Shown one piece after another: positions 47,438 through 58,620 of a stretch of 64,000 bases of DNA; within the stretch, counting starts at the first letter, position 1, and the number at the start of each line of letters is the position of its first letter. The translations under genes were made by a program, and so were the position numbers. Under the pieces are notes generated by a model. The model did no database searches. It was given only the letters and a program-made list of their open reading frames with translations, and had not been told where the DNA came from. This DNA is from Chromobotia macracanthus (taxonomy: Eukaryota > Chordata > Actinopteri > Cypriniformes > Botiidae). Where the stretch lies: NCBI GenBank assembly GCA_036877525.1, contig JAZGTH010000002.1, positions 2,278,001-2,342,000 of the forward strand, given 5' to 3'.

Positions 47438-47778
47438 GTACGTGCAAAGTTCTCCACATTTCTCCTCTGACGTTGTCAATTACTAGCACTACTATAACCA
47501 ACAATTTATTTGAATGTTCTTATTTTAAATTGTCTATGTCAGTGTTTAACACTGAAGTACACTTGTTATAACATTTTCCCATTATTGTACTAGTTCCTGA
47601 AAGTGCATGGATAGCTTTAATAACTCTTTAAAGAAGATTATTCTTGCTCCAGTCAATCAGAAGCTTAAACACACTTTGGAGTTTATTTAATAGGCTGTTA
47701 GATAATACCCTTGTAATCCTTGTAATGACCTTCTAGAAACAGTGCAGTTGTTTAATAAACCTCTTTCTTTTCTTACAG
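47438..47778 (+). other. fkbp1a: Probable intron in the fkbp1a 3' UTR
   Basis: A GTACGT donor (TTTCAGG|GTACGT) is 46 bp after the stop codon. A pyrimidine-rich acceptor, CTCTTTCTTTTCTTACAG, ends at 47778. The exon after it would run to the polyadenylation signals. The donor lies within about 50 nt of the stop, so nonsense-mediated decay is not expected. Inferred from sites only. Confidence 0.5.
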
Positions 47779-48084
47779 GTCAACCTTTTTAAGGAACATT
47801 GCTCCATGCATGTGGTCCTCAAAAGGGGCTAGTGTTAATAGCGATACCACTTAGCTTAGCTCTGTTTTACATTTGTATATTTTGTTGCCTTTTTCTCTCC
47901 TGCTTGACCTAATCATGGTATACTATCATTGGATATCACTATATCATTGGATTCACTATGAAACAAGTTCATATTTTTCAATTTCTCCTATTTTTTGTAT
48001 TTGATTTCTGTGTTGTAAACGCAATCACAGCAACAGGGTTTGGCTGAGCTGGTAAAAAAATACTCTGGTTGGGAATTCTGGGTA

Positions 48085-48112
48085 AATAAAAATTAAACTA
48101 CTTGAAAATAAA
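48085..48112 (+). terminator. fkbp1a: fkbp1a polyadenylation signals
   Basis: Two AATAAA motifs (48085-48090 and 48107-48112) lie 22 bp apart at the end of the presumed last exon, followed by an AT-rich stretch. Confidence 0.55.
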
Positions 48113-48879
48113 TTGTTTATAAAAACAAAACTTATTTGTGGTATGTTTATTGTAAAACTGCAGAAATAGAAAACAAGCACTATCTTGCTGGATAGCCCTG
48201 CTCACACTGAACTTTCATTAGTCTAAATTCCACTTGGCATAGCATATATCTATTTAATATACAGCTTCGATTTTCCTTAATTGTTTGGTATCACATAGCA
48301 TTTTCCTGTAAGTGAGGACAAACATTACTTTTGTCATCTGGCAAGGACACTAAATGAAATAAAATTACATTACAAAAGATTTGTCATTTTAGTGAAACAA
48401 AATTTCAAAAGATAATTTACTCAAATTAACAATTGGATCAAGGTGTTGATGGGAAAACATATTGCAATATTGGATTTTCAAATCAGAATAATTTATCTAA
48501 ATGTTTATTAAATAAGCCTGTTCCTAACTACTAAGAATTCTTGTGGTAACATGCATTCTAACCAGCTCATACAATAGTCTACTAGAATGCCATGATATTG
48601 CAATAATTTTGCGCTGCCTGAAAAGACATTACTTTAGAAACATATTAATTGCAAGTATTTTACTAATAATAAAGTGCTAAAATGTGAATGCATGCAGCAA
48701 TTACAAATTTTTGAAAGAAAAAAAAATCTCAAAATAATAAAAATGAGACTATTGTGACAATGCACACCATCAAAACTATTGTTGATATAACTTATAAACC
48801 CTGTTTTTAATTGTCTTTTGTCAAGAGTTTACATTACTTTTTAATCAAATTAAAAATTAGTTTTGCATATAATATTACA

Positions 48880-49915
48880 AATAACTACACACACTACATA
48901 ATATTGTTACATCCTCATTCCAAAAGAAGTTTGTTTGAAATCTTTGCAAATTTATTAAAAGTAAAAAATGACGTACATAACCTTGGTACCTCACAGCTTT
49001 TGTCATGACACTTAAAATTGAGCTCAGGTACATCCTGTTTCCACTGATCATCCTTCAGATTTTTCTACAACTTGACTGGAGTCCACCTGTGGTAAATTCA
49101 GTTGATTAGACATGATTTGGAAAGGCACACAGCTGTCTATATAAGGTCCCACAGTTAACAGTGCATGTCAGAACCCAAACCAAGCCATGAAGTCCAAGGA
49201 ATTGTCTGTAGACCTCAGAGACAGGATTGTATCGAGGCACAGATTTAGGGAAGGGTACAGAAACATTTCTGCAGCATTGTAGGTCCCAGTGAGCACAGTG
49301 GCCTCCATCATATTCTGTAAATAGAAGTTTTGAGCCACCAGGGTTCTTCCTAGAGTGAGCCGCCCAGCCGAACTGAGCTATCGGGGGAGAAGGGCCTTAG
49401 TCAGGGAAGTGACCAAGAACCTGATGGTCACTCTGACGGAGCTCCAGTATTTCTCTGTGGAGAGAGGAAAACCTTTCAGAAGAACAACCATCTCTGCAGC
49501 ACTCCGCCAATCAGGCCTGTATGGAAGAGTGGCCAGATGGAAGCCATTCCTTAGTAAAAGGCTCATGACGGCCTACCTGGAGTTCACCAAAAGGCACCTG
49601 AAGGACTCTCAGACCATGAGAAACAAAATTCTCTGGTCTGATGAAAAAAAGATTTGAACTTTGACCTGAATAGCAATAGTCATGTCTGGAGGAAACCAAG
49701 CACCGCTCATCACCTGGCCAATACCATACCTACAGAGGTGCATGGTGGTGGCAGCATCATGTGTGGGGATGTTTTCAGTGGCAGGAACTGGGAGACTACT
49801 CAGGATCGAGGGAAAGATGCATGCAGCAATGTACAGAGACATCCTTGAAAACCTCAAGGTTTTCAAAGATGAAAACCTGCTGGAATAAGGCTGTAACATA
49901 AAATGTGAAGCACTG
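48880..49915 (+). mobile_element. Degenerate Tc1-like transposon
   Basis: The plus strand reads, in broken frames: the start near ctctgtagacctcagagaca-like sequence (49.2 kb), SYRGRRALVREVTKNLMVTL, ALRQSGLYGRVARWKPFLSK, TMRNKILWSDEKKI (first catalytic Asp), HHLANTIPTEVHGGGSIM and GTGRLLRIEGKMHAAMYRDI. Stops, indels and loss of the 3' third make it inactive. A left end is suggested by tttgcaaatttattaaaagt at 48.94 kb; no right end was found. Confidence 0.8.
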
Positions 49916-51792
49916 TGAATGCTTTCCAGATGCACTGCAAAAGACCAAAGTTTCAAACCCTTAAAAAATAGATTCAAAAAGAAAACCAGGCTGGTCCAAG
50001 GAAGAAAGTGTTCTAGTGCAGTGAGTGCTTAAATGTAAGGAGGTAATAAGAGGAAAATTCAGTCTGACTATAACAAGGATGGACAAAATGCATGCCAACA
50101 AATTGCAATTACTAAAACATTGCATTGGCCAAAACATTCAGCAGAGGACTATGAGAAAAGGTAGTACACTGTTTTTGGCAGCAGCATGTAAGGAAGATAC
50201 AATATATAATACACAAGCCCTGGTACGTTTTATTTTGGTCTTCCTAAACCCTTTATACATGAAATAATTGTTTCTTTGTGGTAAGCAGCTGAGTTCTTGT
50301 CAAATAGGTGGAAGGCCTCACTGTAATCCTCTGTCTGAGATCACTGAAATGGTAGAGGAGATACTGGGAAAAGCAACCCTTCCATTTGTGTCACTGCTCA
50401 AATTGAAGGAGTTACAAAGATGGTGAGAAAATATGTACAATAATAATGTATTTGGCTTTTTTTGATAAATTGATATTAGTTTTCTTAAAGGGTGTCTTAA
50501 AAGGAAAACAAATCAAATTACAAATAAAGTTGTTGGAAATTCAAAATGATTACAACACTGAAACTGAGATAAAATAAAATGGTGTGATTTGTGCATTGTT
50601 AGTTAAGTTTGTTATATAATGTTTTTACCCAAAATGTAAGTTAGCAAAGCAGTCCCTTACTGATGCGCTCCTTGAAGTTTGTAATGTGTGGTTGATAGTA
50701 TTGTCATTATTCCCATCATAATTATCATCACTGTCATCGTCGTCATGATCATCATTGTCATTATCTCTCCACCACAGCTCGTTGCTTTGTGTGATCTTCA
50801 TGACAAAAAAAACAAAAAACATAGCTCATAGTCAAAAACGCACTCATTGAACAAAATTTGTATCTTGCCTACAGTCGTACTATACAGTACCTGTTATAAT
50901 TGAGCTGCTGTTTTCTTTGTGGTTTTCTGCAATGGGTAAGAAGCCAGTGTTAGGATAGTGTTAGGATAGCTCGACGCACCAAGCAGATGACATCCAGGGG
51001 GAACATGTTTGTGTGAATAACCCAGTGAGGCCACTCTCGGAAAGAACCAGAGCATCATGCATTGACCCTGGCCATTTTGGGCACAAGATCCAGGATCTTG
51101 TAATTGGCATCAAACACAATTTACACATTTATGCTGTGGAATCAATTTCAATATTGATGCCTCATTTAATTTCCCAAAGAAACCTACAATCTTCATAAAA
51201 CCACTTGCTTTTGCTGTATAGTTTGAAGGTCCATTGGGAAGTCAATATAGTCTGCCTTATTATATTTGGTGTGGTTAGTGCTGCAATAGTGCAGTTTAAG
51301 ACCCTGCTGACTGTGGTCCGTGATGGGCCCAAGTCATCATTGGTGCACTGCTGCATTTTTCCAGTCGCCAAAAAACTTGGGTCATTATTACCTTCCTTTC
51401 TGCAGTTAAAGCACTTTCATAGAGTGGAAGAAGTATTGAAGTATTGAATTTATGACTAGGCCAGTAACAAAAAGAATACCTTGATGGTCAACCCTGTATT
51501 ATTTTATCAACTTCCTGTCATAATATAATTTCAAAACATTCTTTGTTCTTGGAAGTTGTGTGGTCTCCTCTCTACTGTCATCTTATTACTCCTAATAAGG
51601 CTAGGATACCTAGGATATGTAAATCATTAAGGAGCTGAGACCTAGTGTTAACACTAAGGCAGGTGCCTTATCACATATCACAGGTGCCTATGAATCACAC
51701 TTATTCTTAAGTCTAGGAATAAGAGTATAATTATGTCATTCTTCGAATTTTGACAGATTTAGGACTAACATTTTACTCTAAGGGGTTTTATA
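49916..51792. other. Repeat-derived sequence between two Tc1 elements
   Basis: Includes an imperfect ATC/TCA microsatellite (50.70-50.77 kb) and a PIF/Harbinger remnant (about 50.96-51.37 kb). 49.95-50.45 kb has an open frame of 80 codons that I do not recognise. Confidence 0.5.
50960..51372 (-). mobile_element. PIF/Harbinger transposase remnant
   Basis: Minus strand: DDLGPSRTTVSRVLNCTIAA with LTTPNIIRQ (helix-turn-helix region of Harbinger nucleases), then after frame changes STAYKCVNCV, FDANYKILDLVPK and AQNGQG, resembling the central CDANYKILDLVPKWPGSMHD-type block. The catalytic region is eroded. Confidence 0.6.
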
Positions 51793-53330
51793 CAGGTGAA
51801 ACTCGAAAAATTAGAATATCGTGCAAAAGTTCATTTATTTCAGTAATGCAACTTAAAAGGTGAAACTAATATATGAGAGACTCATTACATGCAAAGCAAG
51901 ATAGTTCAAGATGTGATTTGTCATAATAGATGATTATGGCTTACAGCTCATGAAAACCCCAAATCCACAATCTCAGAAAATTAGAATATTATGAAAAGGT
52001 GCAATATTCTAGGCTCAAAGTGTCCCACTCTAATCAGCTAATTAAGCCATAACACCTGCAAAGGGTTCCTGAGCCTTTAAATGGTCTCTAAGTCTGGTTC
52101 AGTAGGAATCACAATCATAGGAAAGACTGATGACCTGACAGTTGTGCAGAAAACCATCATTGACACTCCATAAGGAGGGAAAGCCTCAAAAGGTAATTGC
52201 AAAAGAAGTTGGATGTTCCCAAAGTGCTGTATCAAAGCACATTAATAGAAAGTTATGTGGAAGGGAAAAGTGTGGAAGAAGAAGGTGCACAAGCAGCAGG
52301 GATGACCGCAGCCTGGAGAGGAATGTCAGGAAAAGGCCATTCAAAAGTGTTGGGGACTTTCACAAGGAGTGGACTGAGGCTGGAGTCTTGTTAAGCCGCT
52401 CCTGAACAACAGACAACGTCAGAAGCGTCTTACCTGGGCTAAAGAAAAAAAGAACTGGTCTGTTGCTCAGTGGTCCAAAGTCCTCTTTTCTGATGAGAGC
52501 AAGTTTTGCATCTTATTTGGAAACCAAGGACCCAGAGTCTGGAGGAAGAATGGAGAGGCACACACTGCAGTATGCTTGACGTCCAGTGTGAAGTTTCCAG
52601 TCTGTGTTGATTCGGGGAGCCGTGTCATCTGCTGGTGTTGGTCCACTGTGCTTCATTAAGTCCAGGGTCAATGCAGCCATCTACCAGGAGATTTTGGAGC
52701 ACTTCATGCTTTCTTCTGCAGACAAGCTTTATGGGGATGTTGACATCATTTTCCAGCAGGACTTGGCACCTGCCCACACTGCCAAAAGCACCAAAACCTG
52801 GTTCAATGACTGTGGGATTACTGTGCTTGATTGGCCAGCAAACTCACCTGACCTGAACCCCATAGAGAATCTATGGGGCATTGCCAAGAGAAAGATGAGA
52901 GACATGAGACCGAACAATGCAGAAGAGCTGAAGGCCGCTATTCAAGCATCCTGGTCTTCCATAACACCTCAGCAGTGCAACAGGCTGATAGCTTCTATGC
53001 CACGCCGCATTGAGGCAGTAATTGCTGCAAAAGGGGCCCAAATCAAGTACTGAGTACATATGCATGCTTATACTTTTCAGAGGTCCGATATTGTTCTATG
53101 TACAATCCTTGTTTTATTGATTGCATGTAATATTCTAATTTTCTGAGATTGTGGATTTGGGGTTTTCATGAGCTGTAAGCCATAATCATCTCAATTATGA
53201 CAAATCACAGCTTGAACTATCTTGCTTTGCATGTAATGAGTCTATCTCATATATTAGTTTCACCTTTTAAGTTGCATTACTGAAATAAATGGACATTTGC
53301 ACGATATTCTGTTTTTTCAGGTTTCACCTG
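51793..53330 (+). mobile_element. Tc1-like transposon with complete ends
   Basis: 1,538 bp flanked by TA at 51791-51792 and 53331-53332. Inverted repeats of about 0.2 kb start CAGGTGAAAC and end GTTTCACCTG. Each carries two direct motifs, an outer aaaaattagaatatc and an inner gaaaattagaatatt 170 bp apart, the IR/DR layout of Tc1-like elements. The transposase reads in fragments: a helix-turn-helix (IAKEVGCSQSAVSKHINRK), LTWAKEKKNWSVAQWSKVLF with SDE, and a long C-terminal open frame (52,604-53,053) with IIFQQDLAPAHTAKS and DLNPIENLW. The D, D and E residues are all present but in different frames. Confidence 0.92.
52142..53053 (+). pseudogene. Tc1-like transposase with frameshifts
   Basis: Lies inside the element at 51,793-53,330. 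Three frame segments (about 52,142-52,390, 52,390-52,600 and 52,604-53,053) together cover the usual protein of about 340 aa. The last 150 residues end in RLIASMPRRIEAVIAAKGAQ and IKY, intact to the natural stop. At least two indels prevent expression as one protein. Confidence 0.85.
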
Positions 53331-53647
53331 TAGATACAATGATTATTTTTGAGTTTTTACAACTTAGGAGTTGCGTTTTATAAAGCCACGCACAGACCAT
53401 GTACTTTACAATAAAAAAATTAACAAAAAGTGAGTGAGTTATATGGTGAGTTATATGGTGACAGGGAGTTTTCTGTACAAGTGCAACATAGAATTATGTA
53501 ATTCATTAGCAGAATTATTTTAAAAAAAGAGTTAAAACTGAATTAAAATTGTAGAAAATTGTGTGAAATTAATGCATGTACTTGTTTGTATTATTTCAAG
53601 CTGCAATGTATAACTTTTGCCTATCTGTCGCATATGAGTTAGACTTG

Positions 53648-53962
53648 TCAACCCAGGAGGACCTGAGCACCAGGAGGTGAATTCAAATCTAAACTGTAAA
53701 ATCTAATAAATGTGTGCGAAGAGGACCAGCTTGCGGCAGCACAAACATCAGTTAGGGATGCTCCTGTAGACAGAGCCTTGGATGATGCTACACCCCTGGT
53801 AGAATGGGCTATAATGCCCAAAGGTGACACAAGGTCACAGGCCTCATAGGCCAGGGTAATAGTATCTGTGATCCAATGAGATAGGTGCTGTTTTGTGACC
53901 GCATTACCTTGGTTGCTGCCACCAAAACAGACTTGAGAGGTCTGAGTGGTGTACATATTCAA
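53648..53962 (-). pseudogene. DIRS tyrosine recombinase, C-terminal remnant
   Basis: An open minus-strand frame of 104 codons reads GGSNQGNAVTKQHLSHWITD, SPLGIIAHSTRGVASSKALS, DVCAAASWSSSHTFIRFYSL. It keeps the HxxR motif and the nucleophilic Tyr. Its first codons come from the LINE tail, so the frame is a chimera of two elements and not a start. Confidence 0.8.
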
Positions 53963-56930
53963 TTCAGTTTTATTTATATAGCACTTTTTACAATGTTACA
54001 TGGGTTCAAAGCAGCTTTACATACAATAAAATAATAATTATTATTATAATAATAAAACAGAACAAACATCAGACATGTTCAACGCAGAATACATAGTATT
54101 ATTGCAAATAATATGCGAGATGTAAATTAATCAAACTAATTAGGCATACTAGGTTTATAGTAGGTTTATGAATAAAGGGTTGACTGAAACGATAAAACTA
54201 CAAAATCATATTAAGCAAGATATGCCGTTCCAGCTTACATGAAGATGGCATATAAAATGATAACATTTATTTAACTTGTTGGACAGGGGTATAAGGGATT
54301 TGCAATAGAACCATAAAACACACACAACACACAAAAGTAAAACAGATACATACACAAGATATATACAATAAAAATCCCTGGAAATTACACACTGAAAGAG
54401 AATGAAGGAGAATTGGAGACAACGGAATAACAAAATAGAAGAGTCTTTTGGACTGTAATTACAATAACTCAGTAGAAGCAATAACAATTTACAAAAACCC
54501 TAAGCTAAGTTAGATGTCAGCAGTCTCCCAGTAAGCAAGCCAACAGGGTGACAGTGGCAAGGAACCAAAACTTCAACAATGTGTAGATGGAGAAAAAACC
54601 TTGGGAGACACCAGGTTCAACTGGGAGGGCCGGTTCCCCTTTGGCACGTTAAAGCTGCAATTAGTAACTTTCTTGGATATGAACACAGAGTTGATTATAA
54701 TGATTTATTATATATTATTATATATTATTTATTGATTTAAGACTGTTGGTCTAATTATGTCTGACAATATGTAAGGCACTCCGAAATTTTACCAACAGAA
54801 ATAGCGACTGAGACTAATAATGTCACTAATTGCAACCATAACATCACACTGCTGTGACTAGGCAAGGAACAAAATATAGAAACTAACTAGGAGATAGATA
54901 TGTAGATAATAGTAAGTTTATTAAGTCCATTAAATCCTATTGATCTGTCTCAGGAGTCATACTATCCTGTCCCCCACCATCTGGTCTGGATAAAGTCCTG
55001 ATCCAGCTGACTACTAAATTAAAAACAGACAGATTTAGTGTGGAGCCAGTACATCTGTTCTTATGGGAAGTGTCCCTGGTTCTGGTTTACCTAATTAATG
55101 CAGCCTAACAATTCCTTAAGGGATTTGAGCAATTAATGCATAGGACTATGTGTGGGCTAGATTAGGTGGGTCTTTAATCTAGATGTAAACTGACATAGTG
55201 TATCTGCCTCTCAAACAATACAGGGAAGACTGTTCCAGAGTTTGGGTGCCAAATATGAAAAGGATCTACCACCTGCGCTTGATTTTGAAATTATGCTTAT
55301 TATCAATTAGTCAAAATTTTCAGATTGCAGTAAACGCGAAAGACTGTAATATAAGAGGAGCTCACCATTCAGGGCTAAACCATTCAGGCCTTGTAAGTAA
55401 TCAGAAAAATTTTAAAGTTTATAAGATTCTTGATAAGCAGTCAGTACATTGTTGAAAAAACTAGGCTAATATGGTCACACTTGTTCGTACTAATGAGAAC
55501 TCTGACCCAGCTGCATTCTGAACCAGCTGGAGTTTTTGTATTAATCCTGCAAAATCAAGTCTTGATGTCATGAATTAGAGAGCATGTGTCAGTCATATAG
55601 TTTTAAGATGGAAAAATGCAGTTTTATAAATATTGGAAATGTGGTTTTCAAATGACAAATTGCTTTTAAAAAGCACACCCAGATTCCTAGCTAATAAAGC
55701 AGACTTTATAGGACATCCATCAAGCTTAAGACAGCGTTCTAGGTTGTTCTGTGTGGAAGATTTTGGTCCAATAAGTAAAACTTATAACAGCATAACAATG
55801 AAAACTAACTCCAAGTCTCTTAATAATTGCTCCCAGAGGTAGCATGTACAGGATTGAAAAGTACAGGTCCAAGCACTGACCACTGTGCGGGTTGTTTATT
55901 TTCTTCTAAAAGATTCGAAAAGTAGGCAGATCTGGAGCTTCTTAAGGCCTTTCTGTAATTTGAAACACACTTCTTACATGCTGTATGGAATGCCTCCGGT
56001 TTTGTTTGTTTCCAATTACGTTCCATTTTCCAAGCCGCCCTTTTTAGAGTGTGGGTATGCCCGTTATACCACAGTGTTGGGCTGCTGTCTTTTATCTTTT
56101 TTAACCATTTTTAACTTTGTCTAAGGTGTTACAGAAGAGGGAGTTAACATTTTTTGTGCTATCAAGGTTTTCAAAGTTGTCTGTTACGCTAAGAAATTGA
56201 GACTTCAGATAGATTGTTGATGAAACAATCTTTAGTGGAAGAAGTTATATTCTACTATAGTCTATATTCTTCTGTATTTGTAGCAAGGATCTTATTTTGC
56301 AACCATGGGTAAATGTATTATACAGGACACCAAGTTATGATCTGAAATGTCTTCGCTCTGCTGCAGAATTTAATGTCATCAACATTTACAACATAGGACA
56401 GTATTAAATCTAAGGTATGATTATGACAATGAGTGGGCCCTGACATATGTTGTGAGACACCGACAGAGTTCAAAATGTCTGGGCAATCCAACCCCACTGC
56501 ATCTTTTTCATTGTCCACATGGATGTTAAAATCACCAACAATTACATTTACGTATTTGGCAGACGCTTTTATCCAAAGCGACTTACAGTGCATTGAAGTT
56601 ACACATTTTCTTAGCACATGTACCTCTCCCTGGGAATCAAACCCACGACCTCTTGCACTGCTAATGCAATGCTCTACCACTGAGCTTCAGGAGAACTTAG
56701 GAGAATTAGGACTTCATCTGTGGCCAATATTACTTCTGATAAAAAGTCAGCGAATTCTTTGATAAAATCTGTGTGGTACCTTGGTGGCCTGTAGACAGTA
56801 GCTGTTGTGGCAACTACCACCTCCTTAGAAGGATCACTCAAAGTCTCTGGGGTTTTGATGCCAAAAGATAAAAAAGAGACTATATCAACAGAGATATAAA
56901 GCTGAGTCAGTCTGCAGAGCAACTTCAGAG
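53957..56930 (-). mobile_element. L2-like LINE inserted in the DIRS element
   Basis: The minus strand holds an endonuclease remnant (VNVIVGDFNIHVDNEKDAVG and GPTHCHNHTLDLILSY, about 56.5-56.35 kb), upstream YRPPRYHTDFIKEFADFLSE (about 56.8 kb), a short ORF2 piece at about 56.0 kb, the LINE 3' UTR (54.67-54.2 kb) and the tail tatataaataaaactgaatt at 53,957-53,980. Most of the reverse-transcriptase domain is deleted. Confidence 0.8.
56533..56692 (-). mobile_element. tRNA-derived SINE inside the LINE
   Basis: On the minus strand the head agctcagtggtagagcattg (A-box) and gtgggtttgattcccaggga (B-box) lead to the tail gcttttatccaaagcgactt read in the opposite sense, ending gtctgccaaatacgtaaatg. 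It interrupts the LINE endonuclease reading frame. Confidence 0.85.
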
Positions 56931-57052
56931 CTTCGCTTCATATACACTTTAATACATTCCATTCATATATCAATACAATTTACTATATTGTTTACTCAAA
57001 AGTAAGTCATGGGAGTCGAGAGTATTGTTTGACCAAAAAATTGTGGGCCTCG

Positions 57053-57584
57053 TCACATGCATCCCTCGTGTCCTAATGATGTGGACATTTCCAGGCCTAC
57101 ACACAGGCACTTCCCATTAGAAAAGTAGTTCTGCTTGAGCGTTAACATCTTGAATCTGTATCTCCTCAGAGACAGATTCAAGTGACACAGATCTAAAATT
57201 GGATGCAGCCCCTGTCCTTTTTGGGAACTATAAAACAAAGGCTGTAAAAGCCCAAATCCCTCATGTGAGGGGGAATGCATTCCGTAGCCCCTTTCTCCAA
57301 TAGAGTCTTATGCTCGTTGGCCAACACAAGGTGCTGCTCTTCTGATTCTATAGTCTGAAAGCTGCTATTAAAGTGTGGAGGATGGGAGGCAAACTGAAGT
57401 CTGAATACCCTCTTTCTGTTGTACTTAACAGCCATGTGGATAAACTGTGCCGAAGTTTACATGCTGCCAGAAAATCAGAGAGAGGTATTACCCTCTCTAT
57501 CTGTCCAGTCTCCTGAATCAGAGATCCGGCAGTAGGTATCTGTACATGAAAGAGAGAAGATGGGACGGATATAGTATATTGCAT
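57053..57584 (-). pseudogene. DIRS reverse-transcriptase remnant
   Basis: Overlapping minus-strand frames read WLLSTTERGYSDFSLPP, ATECIPPHMRDLGFYSLCFI, VPKKDRG and PILDLCHLNLSLRRYRF, following the usual fish DIRS order. Changes of frame occur between blocks. Confidence 0.75.
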
Positions 57585-58620
57585 CAGGAGTTATTTGCAG
57601 AAGTTATTTGCAGGAGTTATTTGCAGAAAAGCATGGTCCTCAGATCAAACTTCCTCTTGGGCTGCAAGGGCTGCGTGTGCTGCCCAACCCCCCCGGGTCT
57701 CTGTGGGGTGGCTCGGGCTCCTGCACTGGCCTTCTACTTCTGCCAGTAGGCAGAAAATTTTAAAAGAAAAAGAGGTGGATGGATACCTGACGCTGCAGCT
57801 ACCTTGCCTTGACAGGGGAAGAGCTTCTTGAACAGCATCTGGTTATAATCCCCTAATTGGTCCAGGTCTTTAAGCAGGTCAGCCTGGTACGCCTGTGAAA
57901 CTTCCATAGTGTGCCGTGACGCACTAGCCTGACCAGCTGGTGTGTATACATATTTATATTTGTATTTATATATTATATATGTATTATGGGGTAGATTTAT
58001 ATGTCAATATAAGGAATTGTTCCAATTTCTAATAGGTTTCATATATGGACATTGGATATATGTACATATATTACAATTGGGCATGGGCAACATGCACTTG
58101 TTTGATGAGAAGTGGGACCTGACCCACGAGGTGCAGCTGCCTGGCTCCCATACGAATTAAAGAGAGCGAGGCAGGAGCGGAGCATCTTTAGTGGAAGCAA
58201 TTCACACAGAGGACAGTCAGCTCTCTCAAGAGCTGATCGTGCATGCTCCGCTCTCACACAAAATACACACATATTGTGTCATTTCACACATATATACCAT
58301 GGGCAGGACGGCACACAATTCTTAAAACTTTTCTGCTTTGTTTCTAGCTGCTTCCTAGCACCCATGTCTTCTCTTTCCCCTCACACTCAGACCTGACTAA
58401 TGTAAAGACAAACAGGCCTCCTGAAGACAATAAGCTGATGATGCATTTTGCAGGCGGCCTTTAAAGGCTTTGTGGTGTGCATGCTACATCATATAACCTT
58501 GCTCTGCTTATAAATAGGCCTGATTTTACACGTGTTCATACTCGACTGGGCCTGAAGTGTGTTCCCTATAGTGTCAAGCCTGACGCAGCATCGAGTTCCG
58601 TCAAAAGGGAACTGACATTT

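Larger units (their letters stand above)
53600..58620 (-). mobile_element. DIRS-type tyrosine-recombinase retrotransposon, split by a LINE
   Basis: On the minus strand, in order: a terminal block at 58,560-58,620 (ttccctatagtgtcaagcct, then gttccgtcaaaagggaac) typical of fish DIRS ends; a gag-like stretch at about 57.94-57.75 kb (QAYQADLLKDLDQLGDYNQM); reverse-transcriptase N-terminus at about 57.55-57.1 kb (GFYSLCFIVPKKD, LHPILDLCHLNLSLRRYRFK, MLTLKQ); then, beyond a LINE insertion, a tyrosine recombinase C-terminus at 53,956-53,648 with HSTRG and SSHTFIRFYSLD (catalytic HxxR and Tyr). Frames are broken throughout. Confidence 0.8.

Noticed and set aside
50690..50775. CRISPR-like or regulatory array of ATC/TCA units
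   Set aside because: It is an imperfect trinucleotide microsatellite with no spacer structure.
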